DNA from: Antedon bifida
Taxonomy: Eukaryota > Echinodermata > Crinoidea > Comatulida > Antedonidae
Length of the DNA stretch: 64,000 bases
Direction: 5' to 3'
NCBI GenBank assembly: GCA_963402885.1
Contig: OY727103.1
Location: 2,358,501-2,422,500 of the forward strand
Shown: positions 24,256-39,200 of the stretch, piece after piece
Layout: every line of letters begins with the position of its first letter
Position numbering within the stretch: the stretch's first letter is position 1
Notes under the pieces: generated by a model
The model's database searches: none
What the model saw: the letters and a program-made list of their open reading frames with translations, nothing else
What the model was told of the DNA's origin: nothing
Translations under genes and position numbers: made by a program

Positions 24256-27200
24256 ATGCAGCATGAGAAGTTAGATCAAGAAGACAAACGTTCTAATGAA
24301 AAGGATGTGGTGTCTGCTGGGGATGACAGATTACGATGGGATAAAGAACTGGATTTTATATTGTCTTGTATTGGATTCGCTGTTGGATTCGGTAACATTT
24401 GGAGATTTCCTTATCTTTGTTACAAAAATGGTGGAGGTACTGTTACAAATTGTTTTTTTTTTATCAATTTTTAACATCACAATTGTCAATTTTACTTTTT
24501 AATATTTTATAGCTAATTTAGTTGCACCAATTTGTCTCACCTCTATTGTGGCACCACTAATAATAATATATTATTTGTTTGAAACTTTTAGGGAAATTTA
24601 TTTTATCACTATATACACTAGAAAATAATATCTGTGTTGCATGAGGCGGACCACGTGATATGAATCAATCTTCAATCTGCTATTCAATTTTCTATTCTGT
24701 TTCTTTTAACCAGGTGCATTCTTTATTCCTTATATCATCTTTATGGTTCTTGGCGGCATTCCATTGTTCCTATTGGAAGTGACCATTGGTCAGTTTATGT
24801 CATATGGTGGAATACGAGTTTGGCAAATTTGTCCTATCTTTAAAGGTAGGCATACTACTATTGAAATATTAGAAATCAGGTGACTCGTTATTGATGAGTG
24901 ATATGGTAGTGATAGGACATGATGATCACATCATATTTTTTTGTCACATAAAGTTTGATATTGGAGACAGAGCTTAAGCAACACTATATTTGTCGATTTT
25001 CTTCCCTTATTAGGTATTGGATACGCGACAACTGTGATTGTGTTCTGGTTGAACCAGTACTATATCGTAATCATTGCATGGGCTCTGTTTTATTTTTTTA
25101 ACTCGTTCTCATCTGAACTACCTTGGTCGCACTGTCAGAACCCATGGAACACTCCCAACTGTACGGAGTTCAAAGTAAGTAGTGTTAAATAGTTTGATGT
25201 TTCAATGCAGTTAGGCCTAACTTCCAATTGTACAAACTATTAATTAAACAAAGTAATAAACAAAATTCTTCGTATCTTCTTATCAGTTCTTCTTGTGGTA
25301 TTATACTGTAAAAAGGACGCAGCGCAATGACGTAAGCGCACCGCAAGTAATTTGACCAATCACGACGCAATGGATCATCCGAAATGTCGCTTGTGATTGG
25401 TCAACTTACTTGCATTGCGTGCGCCTACGTCGTTAATTGCCTTTCGTTCAAAGTTCACTCTACAAATAATGATGTATAATTATTATTGTTGAATTTAATG
25501 ACATAAATGTTTATTTTATATAATTTATTTATTACATTTTTTCCTAGGATTATACCGAAGACTTCAATACCACTCTCAACATTACTGACGAATATTTATC
25601 GACGTCACCTGTATCTGAATTCTGGGAGTAAGTAAGCACGTGCTTTACTAAACAGCTCATACCAGAAATGCTTTAAAACTGCTATCATAATATTAATGGG
25701 CTTATATTCGAATTAAACGCTCTCAATAAGTATAAGGTATAGATAATGCTTATTTATAATTTTAGGCGGGAAGTTTTACAGATATCGAGTGGACTATCAG
25801 AGATGGGAGGCCTAAGGTGGCCTTTGGTAGGCACCCTACTGCTCGCCTGGATTCTAACGTACTTTTGTATATGGAAAGGTGTTCGTTCGTCAGGAAAGGT
25901 GAGTTTTGCCGTTTCAACGTATTTTACGTCGCATTCCTAGCAAATGCGTTAAACATAATATATATTTTGCCGTTTGAACGTATTTACGCCGCATCCCTAG
26001 CGTTAAACATAATATATAGTTTTATATAATAGCACACCCATATTAAGAGGACATATTCGAGACCCAAAAACGTGTAAACTGAATACTGAAAAGCTTTATT
26101 TGTCCATTATAATAAAATAACAATAGAAATTCTTCTTCAAGATTGGCAAATATTAGTAGGCCTACAATAAAACAGATTAAAAGAAATTAAAATATAGAAT
26201 ACACACACATTATTGTACAAAAAAGTTTTATAAGCGGTTCCCTGATTAGGGGTTGGCCCTTAGTGTTAAAACTAACAACAATGATACATTCATTTCACGG
26301 GTAGTGTCCCCTTAATAGTGTACAAAAGGCGGGGTTGTTCAACTACAATAAACCCCACCCTAAATAAACTACTACTAATACATTTCTTTAACATCTTAGG
26401 TTGTATACTTCACGGCGACATTTCCGTACGTGGTGCTTACGATCCTGTTAGTCCGAAGTTTACTGCTGGAAGGGGCTACAGAAGGACTTGTGTACTACAT
26501 TAAGCCGAATATAACCAGGCTGGGAGACGCGCAGGTAAATGAAAGACTATCGTTATAATACGCAAGAAAATAAAGGAACGGAAAACAACAACTAGATAAA
26601 TATATAAGAAATGCCATTATAAAGCCTTGTCTACACTATCAAACAAAAAAATGTCATGTGCCCATATATGGACATGATGATGTCATATCACTACCAGTTG
26701 GGAACATCACTACCATATTTGGGCGACATCATCACTTTTTTTTCAAACTAGTTTGATAGTGTAGACATAGCTTTAGCCCCTGATTGTTCTCATATTAACC
26801 CTGATATGAGACCATATGATATATGCAAATCACGAATTCAAACGTCCCATCATAAGATCTGTGTTTGCCTCAATATTGCTCTCCCTTCTTTCAGGTATGG
26901 GTAGATGCTGGAACTCAAGTTTTCTTTTCATACGCCATTGGTCTTGGCTCTCTTACAGCGCTTGGTAGCTATAATAAATTTAACAACAATTGTTATAGGT
27001 ATTAATAACACGTTTATCTTTGTCTTGTAAATAAAAGGATATGACGGATTTACATATTTCCTAAATTAACTTAACCCTCTCGATATCAAAATAAAAGAAA
27101 AATAATATTCGAAAAATTCGAACCCAAGCTAGAGAATAGATTAATCGAAACAGAGCATTACCCGTTTACGACAAAGTGCATGGATGACTGAACAGCTGAC

Positions 27201-30200
27201 AATAGTCTATTTATACGTGCTTCATATTATGCATATTCATGACCGTCACCTTGAAGACACGAAGCTTGTATTAACCTGTTTAGAAACAAAATGACCGGTT
27301 GGCTCAGTCGACTGAGCGTCGTGCTAACAACACGAGTGTCGTGGGTTCGAATCCCACGCTGGTCTGGTGGAATAGAGTTAAAGGTATGCGACCAACTGTG
27401 TTTGGGGTTCACAGAAATATACGTCCCCCTTTCCACCACACATCATGAGGCGGTAACATCAATGCATCTGGTGATGTGCTGGAAACGACCCCAAAAGGCT
27501 GTGGCAGGGCCTTAGTGCTGAGGCAGGGAGAGCACATTTAACATCTTTTATTTTTCCTGTGGTTTTCGCCACCTGTATTCGATCTCATAAATGTTATGTT
27601 TAGCGCCCTCAATTTTATGTCAGAAAAAAGAAGTCTCTTCATTTAAATACGTGTTTAGAGAATGAATATCTCATCGTAGTTGTACGACACGGTATGCCGT
27701 GTGTTGTTATGCAAATGAGATTGTGCAGAAACAACCGCTTTATAATGTAAACAAACTCGAATCCGCCGGGCTGGGCCTGGGCATATGAAGCTTTTTTTTT
27801 AAAAAAAGAAAAGAAAAAACCGCCTAAAACTTTGAAGTCGCATCTGGATAGTTGTAATTTTAACATTTACCATAATTATCGTAGGTGATTATTGTAATTG
27901 TTTTATTAATTGTACAACTATTAGGATTAGTAATTTTGTGTGTGGGTGCTGATCACGCTATTTGTATTTCATAATTTTGTTGTGTTGAATTACCATCATG
28001 TCCACATAGTTTTAACGTACGTACTAGAATCAACGGCTTCACGCCACTAAACGGACCGTTACGTACGTAATGATATATTTCACCATTTTTTCAGGGATAC
28101 GTTGATCGTAGCCTGTGTGAATAGCTTTACAAGTTTCTATGGCGGATTGTTGATTTTCTCCGTGCTCGGATACATGTCGGTTGAACAGGGTGTTCCTATT
28201 GAAGACGTGGCCACAAAAGGTACTTTCTTTGTTTAATAATATTATTAATACCCCTTTTACACCGCCTAAAAAACTCCGGAGTTTACACATCATACAAAAC
28301 AACGATGTTGACGCTCCGGTGGTTTGTTAAAACTCCGGAGTTTACACACCATACAAAACACTGATGCTGACGCTCCGGTGGTTGGTTAAAACTCCGGAGT
28401 TTACACACCATACAAAACACTGATGCTGACGCTCCGGTGGTTTGTTAAAACTCCGGAGTTTACACACCATACACTAAACACCGATGTTGACGCTCTGGTG
28501 GTTTGTTAATAATAAATGTGTATATTTGTCAACAGGGCCTGGACTGATATTCATCGCATACCCTAAAGCGGTGTCCCTGATGCCATTGTCACCGCTTTGG
28601 TCATGTCTGTTTTTCTTCATGATTCTCTTAGTCGGAATGGACAGTCAGGTACCTGATTCATTTTATCTACTCACGTTTTTACTGTTTTATTTCTAGTATA
28701 ATAATCATTGCTTTATTTTACCATTGAGTATTATATTACTATTACTGGTACTCCATGGTTGACAACCGAACGCACGGAAGCTGCTTTTAGTATGAAACGA
28801 GTAGGCTAAGTGTGACTTGAAAAGAAAAGGTTATTCTTCCCTGTGTCCATCAACTATTATTGTCTTGTCTTTTTAGTTTGTAACTGTTGAAGGTTTCGTG
28901 ACTGCTATAAGTGACTTTTTCCCGCGCTTTCTAAATCGTGGTTACAATCGTGAGCTGTTTGTTCTCTTCATTTGTACAATCTCATTCGTTTGTGGTTTGT
29001 TCATGGTTACACGGGTGAGTTTCCGATAATGTATTATTAGTAAATTCGCTACCGAATTGATTGGTTCCGACTAGAGATGCAACGCTGTATATATTTTACA
29101 ATAATTTTTTTTTTTTGTAAAAATCACTGTACTACACGTTATTATGGTTATCATTATTATGACTAAAACAATTGATGAATAAAGTTCACAAGAAATTCTT
29201 AACTAACGGCAGACCAATGAAAATATTAAATGTATAGCGCGCGCGTTCAAATATTTTGTACGCGCGTTAACTGAATCTCTTCGTATGCTTCGGCTATTAG
29301 ACTTTTTTGTTGCATTTTTCGATAGGGCGGTATGTATGTGTTCCAAATCTACGACTATTTTTCGGCCAGCGGTATGGTTCTTTTGTGTATGGCTTTCTTT
29401 GAATGCGTCGCCATTGGATGGGTTTATGGTAAGTCTTTATATTTTATTATTTTAGTCAAGTCATGCCAGTGATTTATAATTCATTAAGAGTACTTTAGTA
29501 ATAAGTACACCGGAAACAATAGAATCACAACAGCCGTGAAATAAAAGAAATGATAGATATAAGCGACGATAGTTTATGATGATAAAACAAGCAATCAATC
29601 TATATTTTGCAGACTATATTATGAATATTATTATGAATATGATGGTACTGTATTTTTATCCAATAAAGACCAATTTACACAGACAAGCGGTAACGGTAAG
29701 CGGAAAACCGCGCAGCTTGTCCCACGTACAACCTGTATCTATCCTGAGCGATCCTCCGCGTTGTGTGTAAATGGTCATAAGGAATAAGATAGATTCTATA
29801 TTGTTATTATCGTTACCGCTTGTCTGTGTAAATTAGCATATAGGCTGCCCTCTTCTCATAAACGTTCAAACGGAAATATTCGATAATTATTAAAATATAT
29901 ATCAAAGAAAAAGGTCAAATAGAAGACATGATATAATATTTATAAACATACTCTATCTATTAACGAGGTATCATGATCGTCCAGGGGTGACGTTAAGATA
30001 TCTATACTAAAGCTCTGTCTACACTATCAAACTATGTGACAAAAAATGTGATGTGCCCATGTATGGACACGATGATGACATATCACTACCATATTTTGGT
30101 ATATCACTACCATATTTGGGCACATCACACTAGTTTGATAGTGTGGACGGAGCTTAAGACAAGAGTGACGTATTTCATGATAATTGATATCACTAATCGT

Positions 30201-33200
30201 AGATACCCAAGTTATTTTTAATGTCCTCGACGTAAAAGGCTTACTGTATAGATTTCCTCATTTACACGTCGTCATAGCAGCAATTCTAGTGATACTTTAG
30301 ACGGGATTTCATATTATAGAAATCCTGGCTTGAATTCGAAACTATATATACGTAAAGGGGCTTGAGTCCCTGATTGCTTTTAAATCCGCACTTCTATTTT
30401 TACCTCGCACAGGCGTAATTCGACGAAATTGAATTTCAGCAGATAAAAATATCAATCTTGACAACCCTGGATGTGTATTGAAAGCGTATTGCATGGAATT
30501 AGGGATTTTCTTAGACTTGTTGTATTTTGTAGAATAATATAACGAATGAATTTGAACAATTTTAAATAGGTTTACATGATATTGATAAATCATAGTCGTA
30601 TAATTACCATACTAGCTTATCACCTCGACATCATCATCGTCATCGTCATAATCATCATTATTGTCTCGCATGTTTACACCTAAACCGACAATTTAGTAAA
30701 CCGTAAACGTATTCGATTGAAAACACATTAAAATAACATCTTTTAAAAACATTTTAGATATTTTATTAAAACATTTTTTAAGCTGCATTTAGCGTTTAGT
30801 ATTGTAGGCCTACTGAAGTATAGAGCCCAAAATAAAGATGCATTTTCACTTGAAAAATATCGATAAAGTTGACAATTTGTAGCTGAAGAATTAAAGCTTG
30901 TTTCCCAATTGGACGCAAACGAAACAACGTTGGCTCAACGCACGACGCACCAATCACGGTGACGGATAATCCATCGCTTGTGATTGGTCAAATTACGCTT
31001 ACGTTCCTGCGTTGCGTCTCTAGTGGCAACCAAGCATTACGGTGGACTTACGTCCTTGCATTAAACCAAGTTTAAATCTAACCAAAATAAATTTTTTATA
31101 TAAAATGCATTTTAATATCAACATTTTTTTATTAAGTGAAAGCTACAATCCAGGTCTTTGCAGCTAAGGAAAATGTATTTTATAAATGAATATCGCTTTT
31201 TGAGCTCCAGTAATAATAGGTAGGATCATCCTGTCACATACCTTGTCACGTCATTATGCGACATTAACATTATTATAATGTCATTCAAGGTCACTAGCCG
31301 TTGACAATGCGCAAGCACAGAACATCTTTTTTCACCGTAATACTATCAGAGCGCCGATTAGTATACATTATACAGGTAAATTGGTTTTGAATATGACAAC
31401 ATACATCATTTAACTTGCATGCGAATGTCATTTATATACAACATGCAATTATCACATTATGCTACAGTCATGTCATGATTGAGTTGCGTGCGTACGATAA
31501 TACATTAATGTTTCTTCTACACATTCCTTTGTCACATTAATGCATTAGAAAATTCAAATAATTAAAATGTAAGCAAAGAGCGTCTATGAGTCCGGCGGCC
31601 GTGACCACAGCTTACTGTTTGTAGCACGAAACAAGAAAGTCCTGTAGCACCGTGAGGCAACGCCGATTGTTCTGCGACGAATATCGGGTGCTGTGTAGCA
31701 TAACAACTACGAATAATTTACGGCGGCAATCATAAAACATTGTAGCAAAGACTACGTTTTTTGGTGAAAACAAACATAAAACTTTGTGTAGCACGGAGTT
31801 AGTTAGCGCATCATCAGTAATTATGTTTGTGTTGTTTTTGTTCGCTGTAAACGATTTCTCCACCATTCAACTTCTAGCTTCATTCTTTCTTTATACAACT
31901 CGAGCACTTCTTTCTCTAACTTTAGTTTATCCCGCTGTATGCGTACCATGTCCGCTTGTATTTCCGCGACGCTTTCTCCGTTTTCGGCGACGTCAAGTCT
32001 CTCTGACGTGGTTGTTGTCGGTCGGGCAAGCGAACCGTCTGTCCTGTCATACACAGCATACTCCGGACGAAAGCCATTGGTTGTGAAAATCCGCGGGTAT
32101 CCGTCTGATGGTAGTACCGGGTGATACATATCGGCTGCTGTTATGTGACGTGATGTCGTCACGTCTGAAAACGGCGAAGAAGACCGGGATGATATGCCGT
32201 TCGATTGGTTATGTTCATGACTTTCTTCTCCGTCCTCCTGTACTAGGCCTGCGTGCGCGTCCCGGTGCGTGTCGTTACCATGAATACGCGGTAGTACTTC
32301 CGACTCGATTAGCCTGGAATCGTTTGTGACTTCTTGGGTTTGTCGATCTATTCGTAGGCTTACGTGTTCTTTATGATTTTCTTCTTCGTAAATCGGTGAA
32401 TATTTATTTTCTGTGATAGACGCGTTGCTGGACGTGTGATTGTCTTTCTTTGGTGAAAGTCGCAGAATTTTACCATTTGGCGAATGTTCTTCGACAGTAT
32501 CAAAATCATCCATATCATCAAGATTATCATCTAAATCATCCAAATCATCTGAATCAATATGATTAGAATGATGCACGACCTCAACCATGGTAGGCAAACC
32601 ATGGTAGTTACCATTCGGGAGGTTCTGGTCACCAGGATGTGCATATGACTGTTGCCGTACCGTACCCCTCAATTTGATAACACGTCGACTTATACTTGAA
32701 ATCGGCCTGGGAGGGGGACCGCCTTCGATGTATGGTCTTTTAGATTCGACAAGTTCACGTTTTGAGGCTGATAACAAGTTTTTCCACTTGCGTCGCACTT
32801 CTTCTGTAGTGCGTTTCACGTACGGATTTCGTGCGTTTAACCCGTCGCAAATCAACTTCCAAACTTGTCGTTTTTGCTGAGACGTTGTCTCACCACACAG
32901 CTTCGATGTCAATATTATTTTATGTTTCTCAAATTCTCGAAGTAAAAAACTAATTTCATTTTCTGACCAGTTAGGTTTGCGTTTCTTGTTGAACTGCGGC
33001 CTTATGGCTGTTCGTATGTCCATCTTTACGGACGAATAGTACTCTCGTTACCGTAACAGAGAAGCGACTGTCCAGAATAGCTCGATAACGATGGTTTTGT
33101 CTGCTGTACTGAAACTGCTCAAAATATCTGGGATTAAGCGTATGGATTTAGAAGCAGCGTAAGCGGCTTTTGTGCCGGTTAATGTCGGTATTAGAAAACA

Positions 33201-36200
33201 GCTGGGCCGAATCAGCCCACGATATATCAACCAATGAGAAGCATTTACTTAATACCGCTATGACCTTTGAATACTGGTATTATCAGATTAGCTGGGTTTG
33301 TGCTAAATTTACACTCTACGGGGCATTGTGTAGGTTGCAAGGCGACCGGGTATTTAATTATCTCTGTATAACAGGTTGTGTCTATAGCTCCGTGGCCTCT
33401 CAAAGTCTTTATCCATGGCTCAATGTAAACGCTCTCTGCATATGGCATATAATACTGCATATATAATATTCATGACTTAATTAACAGAAGGAACAGTGCG
33501 TTTACTGCCATACGAACATTATAATAAAAATGTTATCATATTTCAATGTCCGATGCAAAAATTAAAAGCTAAAACTTAAATCCTAGAAGAATCCCTTTTT
33601 AATGTCATTCGATATAATACCCGGTAATATGTTCGACCATAAAAAACTGTGCATTTTCAGAAATTGTATAAATAACGTTTAGTGGATGACGTCATTGAAA
33701 AATGTAGACAGAAAGGGGACAAAACACCATGAAATGAAATAATCACGTGACGATGTCTTAGGCCTATAGTCGGATTCGAACCCGAGCCCTTTATGTGTTT
33801 AACTTCTGACCAATGTATGAGAAATCGAATATGCCCTATTATGCCTACTGTATTAAAAGAAAATTATAGCAAAATGTATGTATTATATTAGCGGCGCAAA
33901 TAATAAGTAAGAGAGATATAATTAATAATGCTACGTACGACTAAATTATAACTTCTGACCGTCCGAATTGATAATGAAAATTCACTTTTCTTTTCTATTT
34001 TTAACAATCATGTGACAACGTCAAGTTAAGGAGCTAAATTTAATTTAAGTTCGTATCACGAAGCTAAAGATATCATTTCTGTTCTATTTTAAGTCGCCAA
34101 GAACGATTGCTAAGCTAGTCCCAATAGTAGAAACCATACGTCCGCTTAAACCCTTCTAAGGCCAATTATTATTATAGCCTATGAGATTGGCGTATTGCAT
34201 GAGAGTGACGCGCAAACCGAACTCGTGACGTCACACAATCATTCACCCGGATTGAGCTATTTTAAATCGCCTCGGCTTATCAATAAAAATGGAATATATC
34301 GCGGCGGTTTAAGTTCTTGGCAGACGATCGTCATAAACCATTAAATTGTAATTCAAATTTGTAATAGCTTTATAATTTTGAATTAAATGACAAAATGACT
34401 CCAAAAGTGGATCTAATAGAGCAAGGTATTATGTGATGGGAATACGGTGATTAGTGATTCGTTATCAGCTTAAACATTTTAATAGGAAGTCTTTTATGAT
34501 AAAAATGGAATCAAATAATATTTTAATTGTTTCGCCTATAATTCACCATATCTCTAAGAGGGACTATTTATAGAAAGTGCTCGCGTGACAAGAAAGATCG
34601 GATATAAACTTTTGCAGAGTGTTTCCCATTGTTTTATCACCTATCACTTCAGAAGGAAATCGAAGTAAAGTGGTACATTTTTTGTTGTATATTAATTAAT
34701 TAATCATTTAATTTACACCAAAAAAAAGAACTTTATATTATTTACGAACTGACGAGATAGAATTTAGGAGTACGTTTTAAAATTTTGCAATTTTATTTGA
34801 TCAACAATATTCATTTGCAATATAATTTATGCGAGTTTATGTTTTTTTATTTTTCAAATCACCTCTGTTATCTTGTTGTTTTGATGATATAAAAAGGAAA
34901 TCGAAGAATATGAGGTGGCAGATACTAAATTTATCTCATTCAATTCATTGTATTTATCCAATAAAAGGTAATGAATAAAATACAGGTTTATAAAATTAAA
35001 AAGATGAAAAGAGGTGAAACATTGCAAGCAGAAAACCACGAGAAATCAATGGTATAATTCAATAACGGATCAGCCATCCTTCCCCGCCCCCTCCTCATCT
35101 TGAGGTGGTATAATGGCCTAGACTAATTAGTTATAGGCCAAGCAAACATCTATGCTACGGGATCCCACCAATTTGTTCAATATTCGGTTAGACCGTAAAA
35201 GTCCTCCTGAGGTTTCCGTACTAAATCGACTTTAAATCGACACAGAAGCCCTACGTACTTACCTTTTAAACGGTTTATGATCATACTGCTGATCGGTTTT
35301 TAAACGTGTACCAATACCTTATTTTTAGAATGTCACTACCGGTACTAGAATAACTTAAATTCTTAAATTAGCTTCTTCAACGGATACGCAAGTATTGTAA
35401 ATTATTTTAGAACAATCTATGAATGAATTAAGTAATTTAATTTGCGATTTATAATTAAAGAAGGAATGACTGTTCCCATCGACCACTAAAAATTATTATA
35501 CTTGTATACATTTTTTGGATAAACTCCAAACGTTTATTCATCTAAGTTGCACACTCACTTTATGCAATAAACATCCTCATCCTAATGTGTATAGGCCTAC
35601 TTCTCTGCGTTTCGGGTAATAGTAGTCCGTCTTAACATGAGAAATAAGTTAACTTATTTCTCCATGGTTAACTTATTCCAAGTTATCTTATCCAAGTTAA
35701 CTTATTTCTGCATGGTCTTAACCAACATGATGATCCAAAGACGTGACTTTGTGACGTGGTGGTATCACTGGATCAGTTTTGCGCTTCTTCAATGAAATTC
35801 TTCCTCAAATAAAAGTGCTTGTTGTGGACAAATGCCATATAACAGCAAACTATCGTAATCATGCTTGCATTAAAAATATTTTATTTTCATATTTAAATAT
35901 GATTAGTCTATGTTTGTGAATTGTATAATAATACTAATATTACCTTCTTAAGTGTAGTATAACCGTTTGTCATTCAATAATAAGTATATTGTATACAAAG
36001 CTTATCCCAATAAAGACTCTACAACATAAACTGACAACACAATTACTGACCTGCCAAGTTTATTTATATATATATTTATTGGGGTAGATATAGGCCAACT
36101 GTCTACATTTATAGAATAAAGAGAGTATATTATTCGTTTTTAAATATTTAACACAATTGTATTTGTTTCATGCATACACTATATTTTTACTTTCTTCATT

Positions 36201-39200
36201 TTATTGCATTAATATTTATTTGTTTATTTTTCAGTAGGCCTACTTATACATATAACATTGTATTCTTTTGTTTAGTTACAAAAATATATTTCGTTTATTT
36301 GACTATTATTTTATATAGGCCTAATATTCATTCATTCATTTATTTGATCAAAATCACATAAAACAAGTAAAAAGATTCATGAATAAAACAGTATTAAAAA
36401 CAACATATAAAACAAATTATAAAAATATTTTAAAACATTAACTAGATTTAATTCGTCACTATGGCGAATTATAGGTTATATGCATTTATTTAAATAAGAT
36501 AATTGATTTTTAAAAGATATATTGATTGATTGATTTTCTCAGAATCTTTAATTATTTATAATACATGATAGGATCTTGCTAATGCAAATACAATAGCCGG
36601 TATCACAATCCGATCAAAGATCCCTCTGCGTAAAATGTCATAAATCACATTTGTTACCGTACATGATTATAATAAAGACATAAGTTACTTTTTATCTAGA
36701 TTTCATTATAAATCATGTGTATAATCTATACACTAAGAAATAAAACAGACAATACGGATAATAACATTTTTGTTTTCCAAGTTGATTAGAAATTGTTTTT
36801 TCGCATTTTAACATTTTTTTTAAACATGCCGTTTTAATCCACAGAAAGTTGACTCTTGATATGAATTAAATTTTCACCAAGTCTCAGTACAAAATTACTT
36901 TTGATTTTTAATCTAATCTCATTTCTATCTCATTTAAATTCATAAAATTGCGCGCAAGTCACGTTGCGCAACTCTGACCTTTTTAAAAAATAGGAGGTGC
37001 ACAACTTCACGTAAATGTCTATATGTTGACAAAGTTATGAAATGTTCTGTTTACACGTTTTAGAGAAACAGGGCTCACAAACAAGGAAATAGTATAATAT
37101 ATACTAATAATACATAGAAAAAATGTTGATCCCGTCCAATATTAACTAAGCGGATAACAAATAAATTAGTAATAAAACCACAACAAATGATTATCCTGCA
37201 AGAATAATTAATAGGAATATAACCTAATAAATCAAAAAATAACATGGAATAAGCAAGAAAAGATTCTGACGGAATAAATAGATTATATGCATGATATTGC
37301 ATATAATCTAAAAGTATAAAGTATAATCGAATTTGTAATTCTAAATGGTGAACATACAGAGCTGCATCAGTTAGTTCATTAATGGTAATTATACACACAT
37401 AAATAAGTAAAATAACAACTCCTTCAAATAAAGTACATATTGTTAGATTCGAAAACAGTAAAAGACTACTACCAATAAAAAACGCCCAAGTGATTATCCG
37501 AATTAAATCCGCACGAGTGGAATGTAATGTATATCGGAAATAGCTCCATTCTTCTATTTCTAATGTTATATAACTGTTTATTTTTTTAAAAACAAATAAA
37601 GGAATCATTGAGTAATCACTGATATTCATAAGATTATTTCCTTTGACAGATATTAAGTTGTCTTTGATTATTATCCCCTGTTTATAACATTCCTCTAACA
37701 TGTCATTAACAATAGTACCTGATAAACTACAATTGTTCATAGAAAGATAGATTAAGTTTGGAAATTTAATAAATATATTAGCTAGTATACGTCCATTGAT
37801 CAATGATAGGTCGACGAAATCTAAACAAAGGTAATTAAACGTAAATTTGTCAGGTCTGGGTGATACTAAGATATCCTTTAACTGTTTATCTGACAAATAA
37901 TTATAATTCCAATGTAATGTATGGTATTTGTTATATGGTCCTTGAGCTTCTTGTAACGTATAGAGAACTTTCACAAGTGTATCGATGTTTATAGTTGAAA
38001 GGTCAATCAGCCCAGGCATATAGTAGATAAAATTTCCTTTTGACTTTAAATAATTTATATCTACTTTATTCAGCATATCGACTATTTGTCTGCTGGATAA
38101 CTGACAAAGCAAATTAAATGATTGTAAGTCTTTGGAAATATTTAATATGTGACCTAGTGAGGCCCCATTGAGACATTCAAGATCAGTTTGATTAACGATG
38201 AGACTAAACATTTTTAATTTAACAAATGGTTCACGTTTACAATGCGTAAACATAGAATTAATACGTGGACACTGATATTTCGAATATATATGTATATTAA
38301 GAATTTTTAAGTTAGGGAAGTTTTTAAATAATTTGCACATCTGTAAGCCAGTAATAAACCTGTTTGAAAAGTATGTGCTATTTTCATAAAAGTCAAAAAA
38401 TTGTTTTTCCTCGCTATAATGGTATTTCTTCCATTCGTTTGACAGAATGTCAAGAGCTTTATCGCCCCATTTCTCGATTAGTTTGATCACACTTCTATCA
38501 TTAAGGTAGTGCCATGAAGTGTCATGCTTATATTCAGTTATTATGGTTATTATCATTGAAACATGTGCTACAAACCTACACACTTCATCAGATGAATGGT
38601 TAGAATAATTTATTATTGATTCTACATTATTTATTACTTTATTCCAGTCTTTTGTAAGTTCTTCTGAAAACAATTTCAGAAGTTTTATTAAGTGCAAATT
38701 GTTGCCACTAAAATATATTTTAAATGAATGACTTAAATGTTCCAAATGTCTCTTCATGTCTGGAGATGCATGTTTATCCAATGATTGCAACACTTCCTTT
38801 TCATGTGATTCATTCACGTATTTAAAATATTGTGAAAACGAGTAATAATTCGACGCCCTTTTTACTAACCAGTGTTTCATCAATTTGTCTGCATTGGGAC
38901 CTAGAAAACTAATAGTGAAAATTCTTACCATGTGTAAATAGGTGTTCGTCCATATTTTTTCACATTCTTCATAATCTAAAGTTTCTATTTTGTTAAACAA
39001 GTAAAACCCAGCTAATGCCTCGGACACTAATTTATATTTAAATCGGTAAATCTTCCAAAAATTATCCTGAACGGTAGGTTTCTCTCTGGAAACAAATCCT
39101 AATTTCACCGATAACTTTACCAAAGTTTCATTTCTTTCTAGTTCATGTAATTCTGTGTAAGTGAAATATAGTAAATTTTTCTGTAAACTAATGTAACTAA

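Noticed and set aside
33760-33800. B-box-like GGTTCGAATCC on the minus strand, possible tRNA gene
   Set aside because: I could not fold acceptor, D and anticodon arms around it; at most a decayed SINE fragment.
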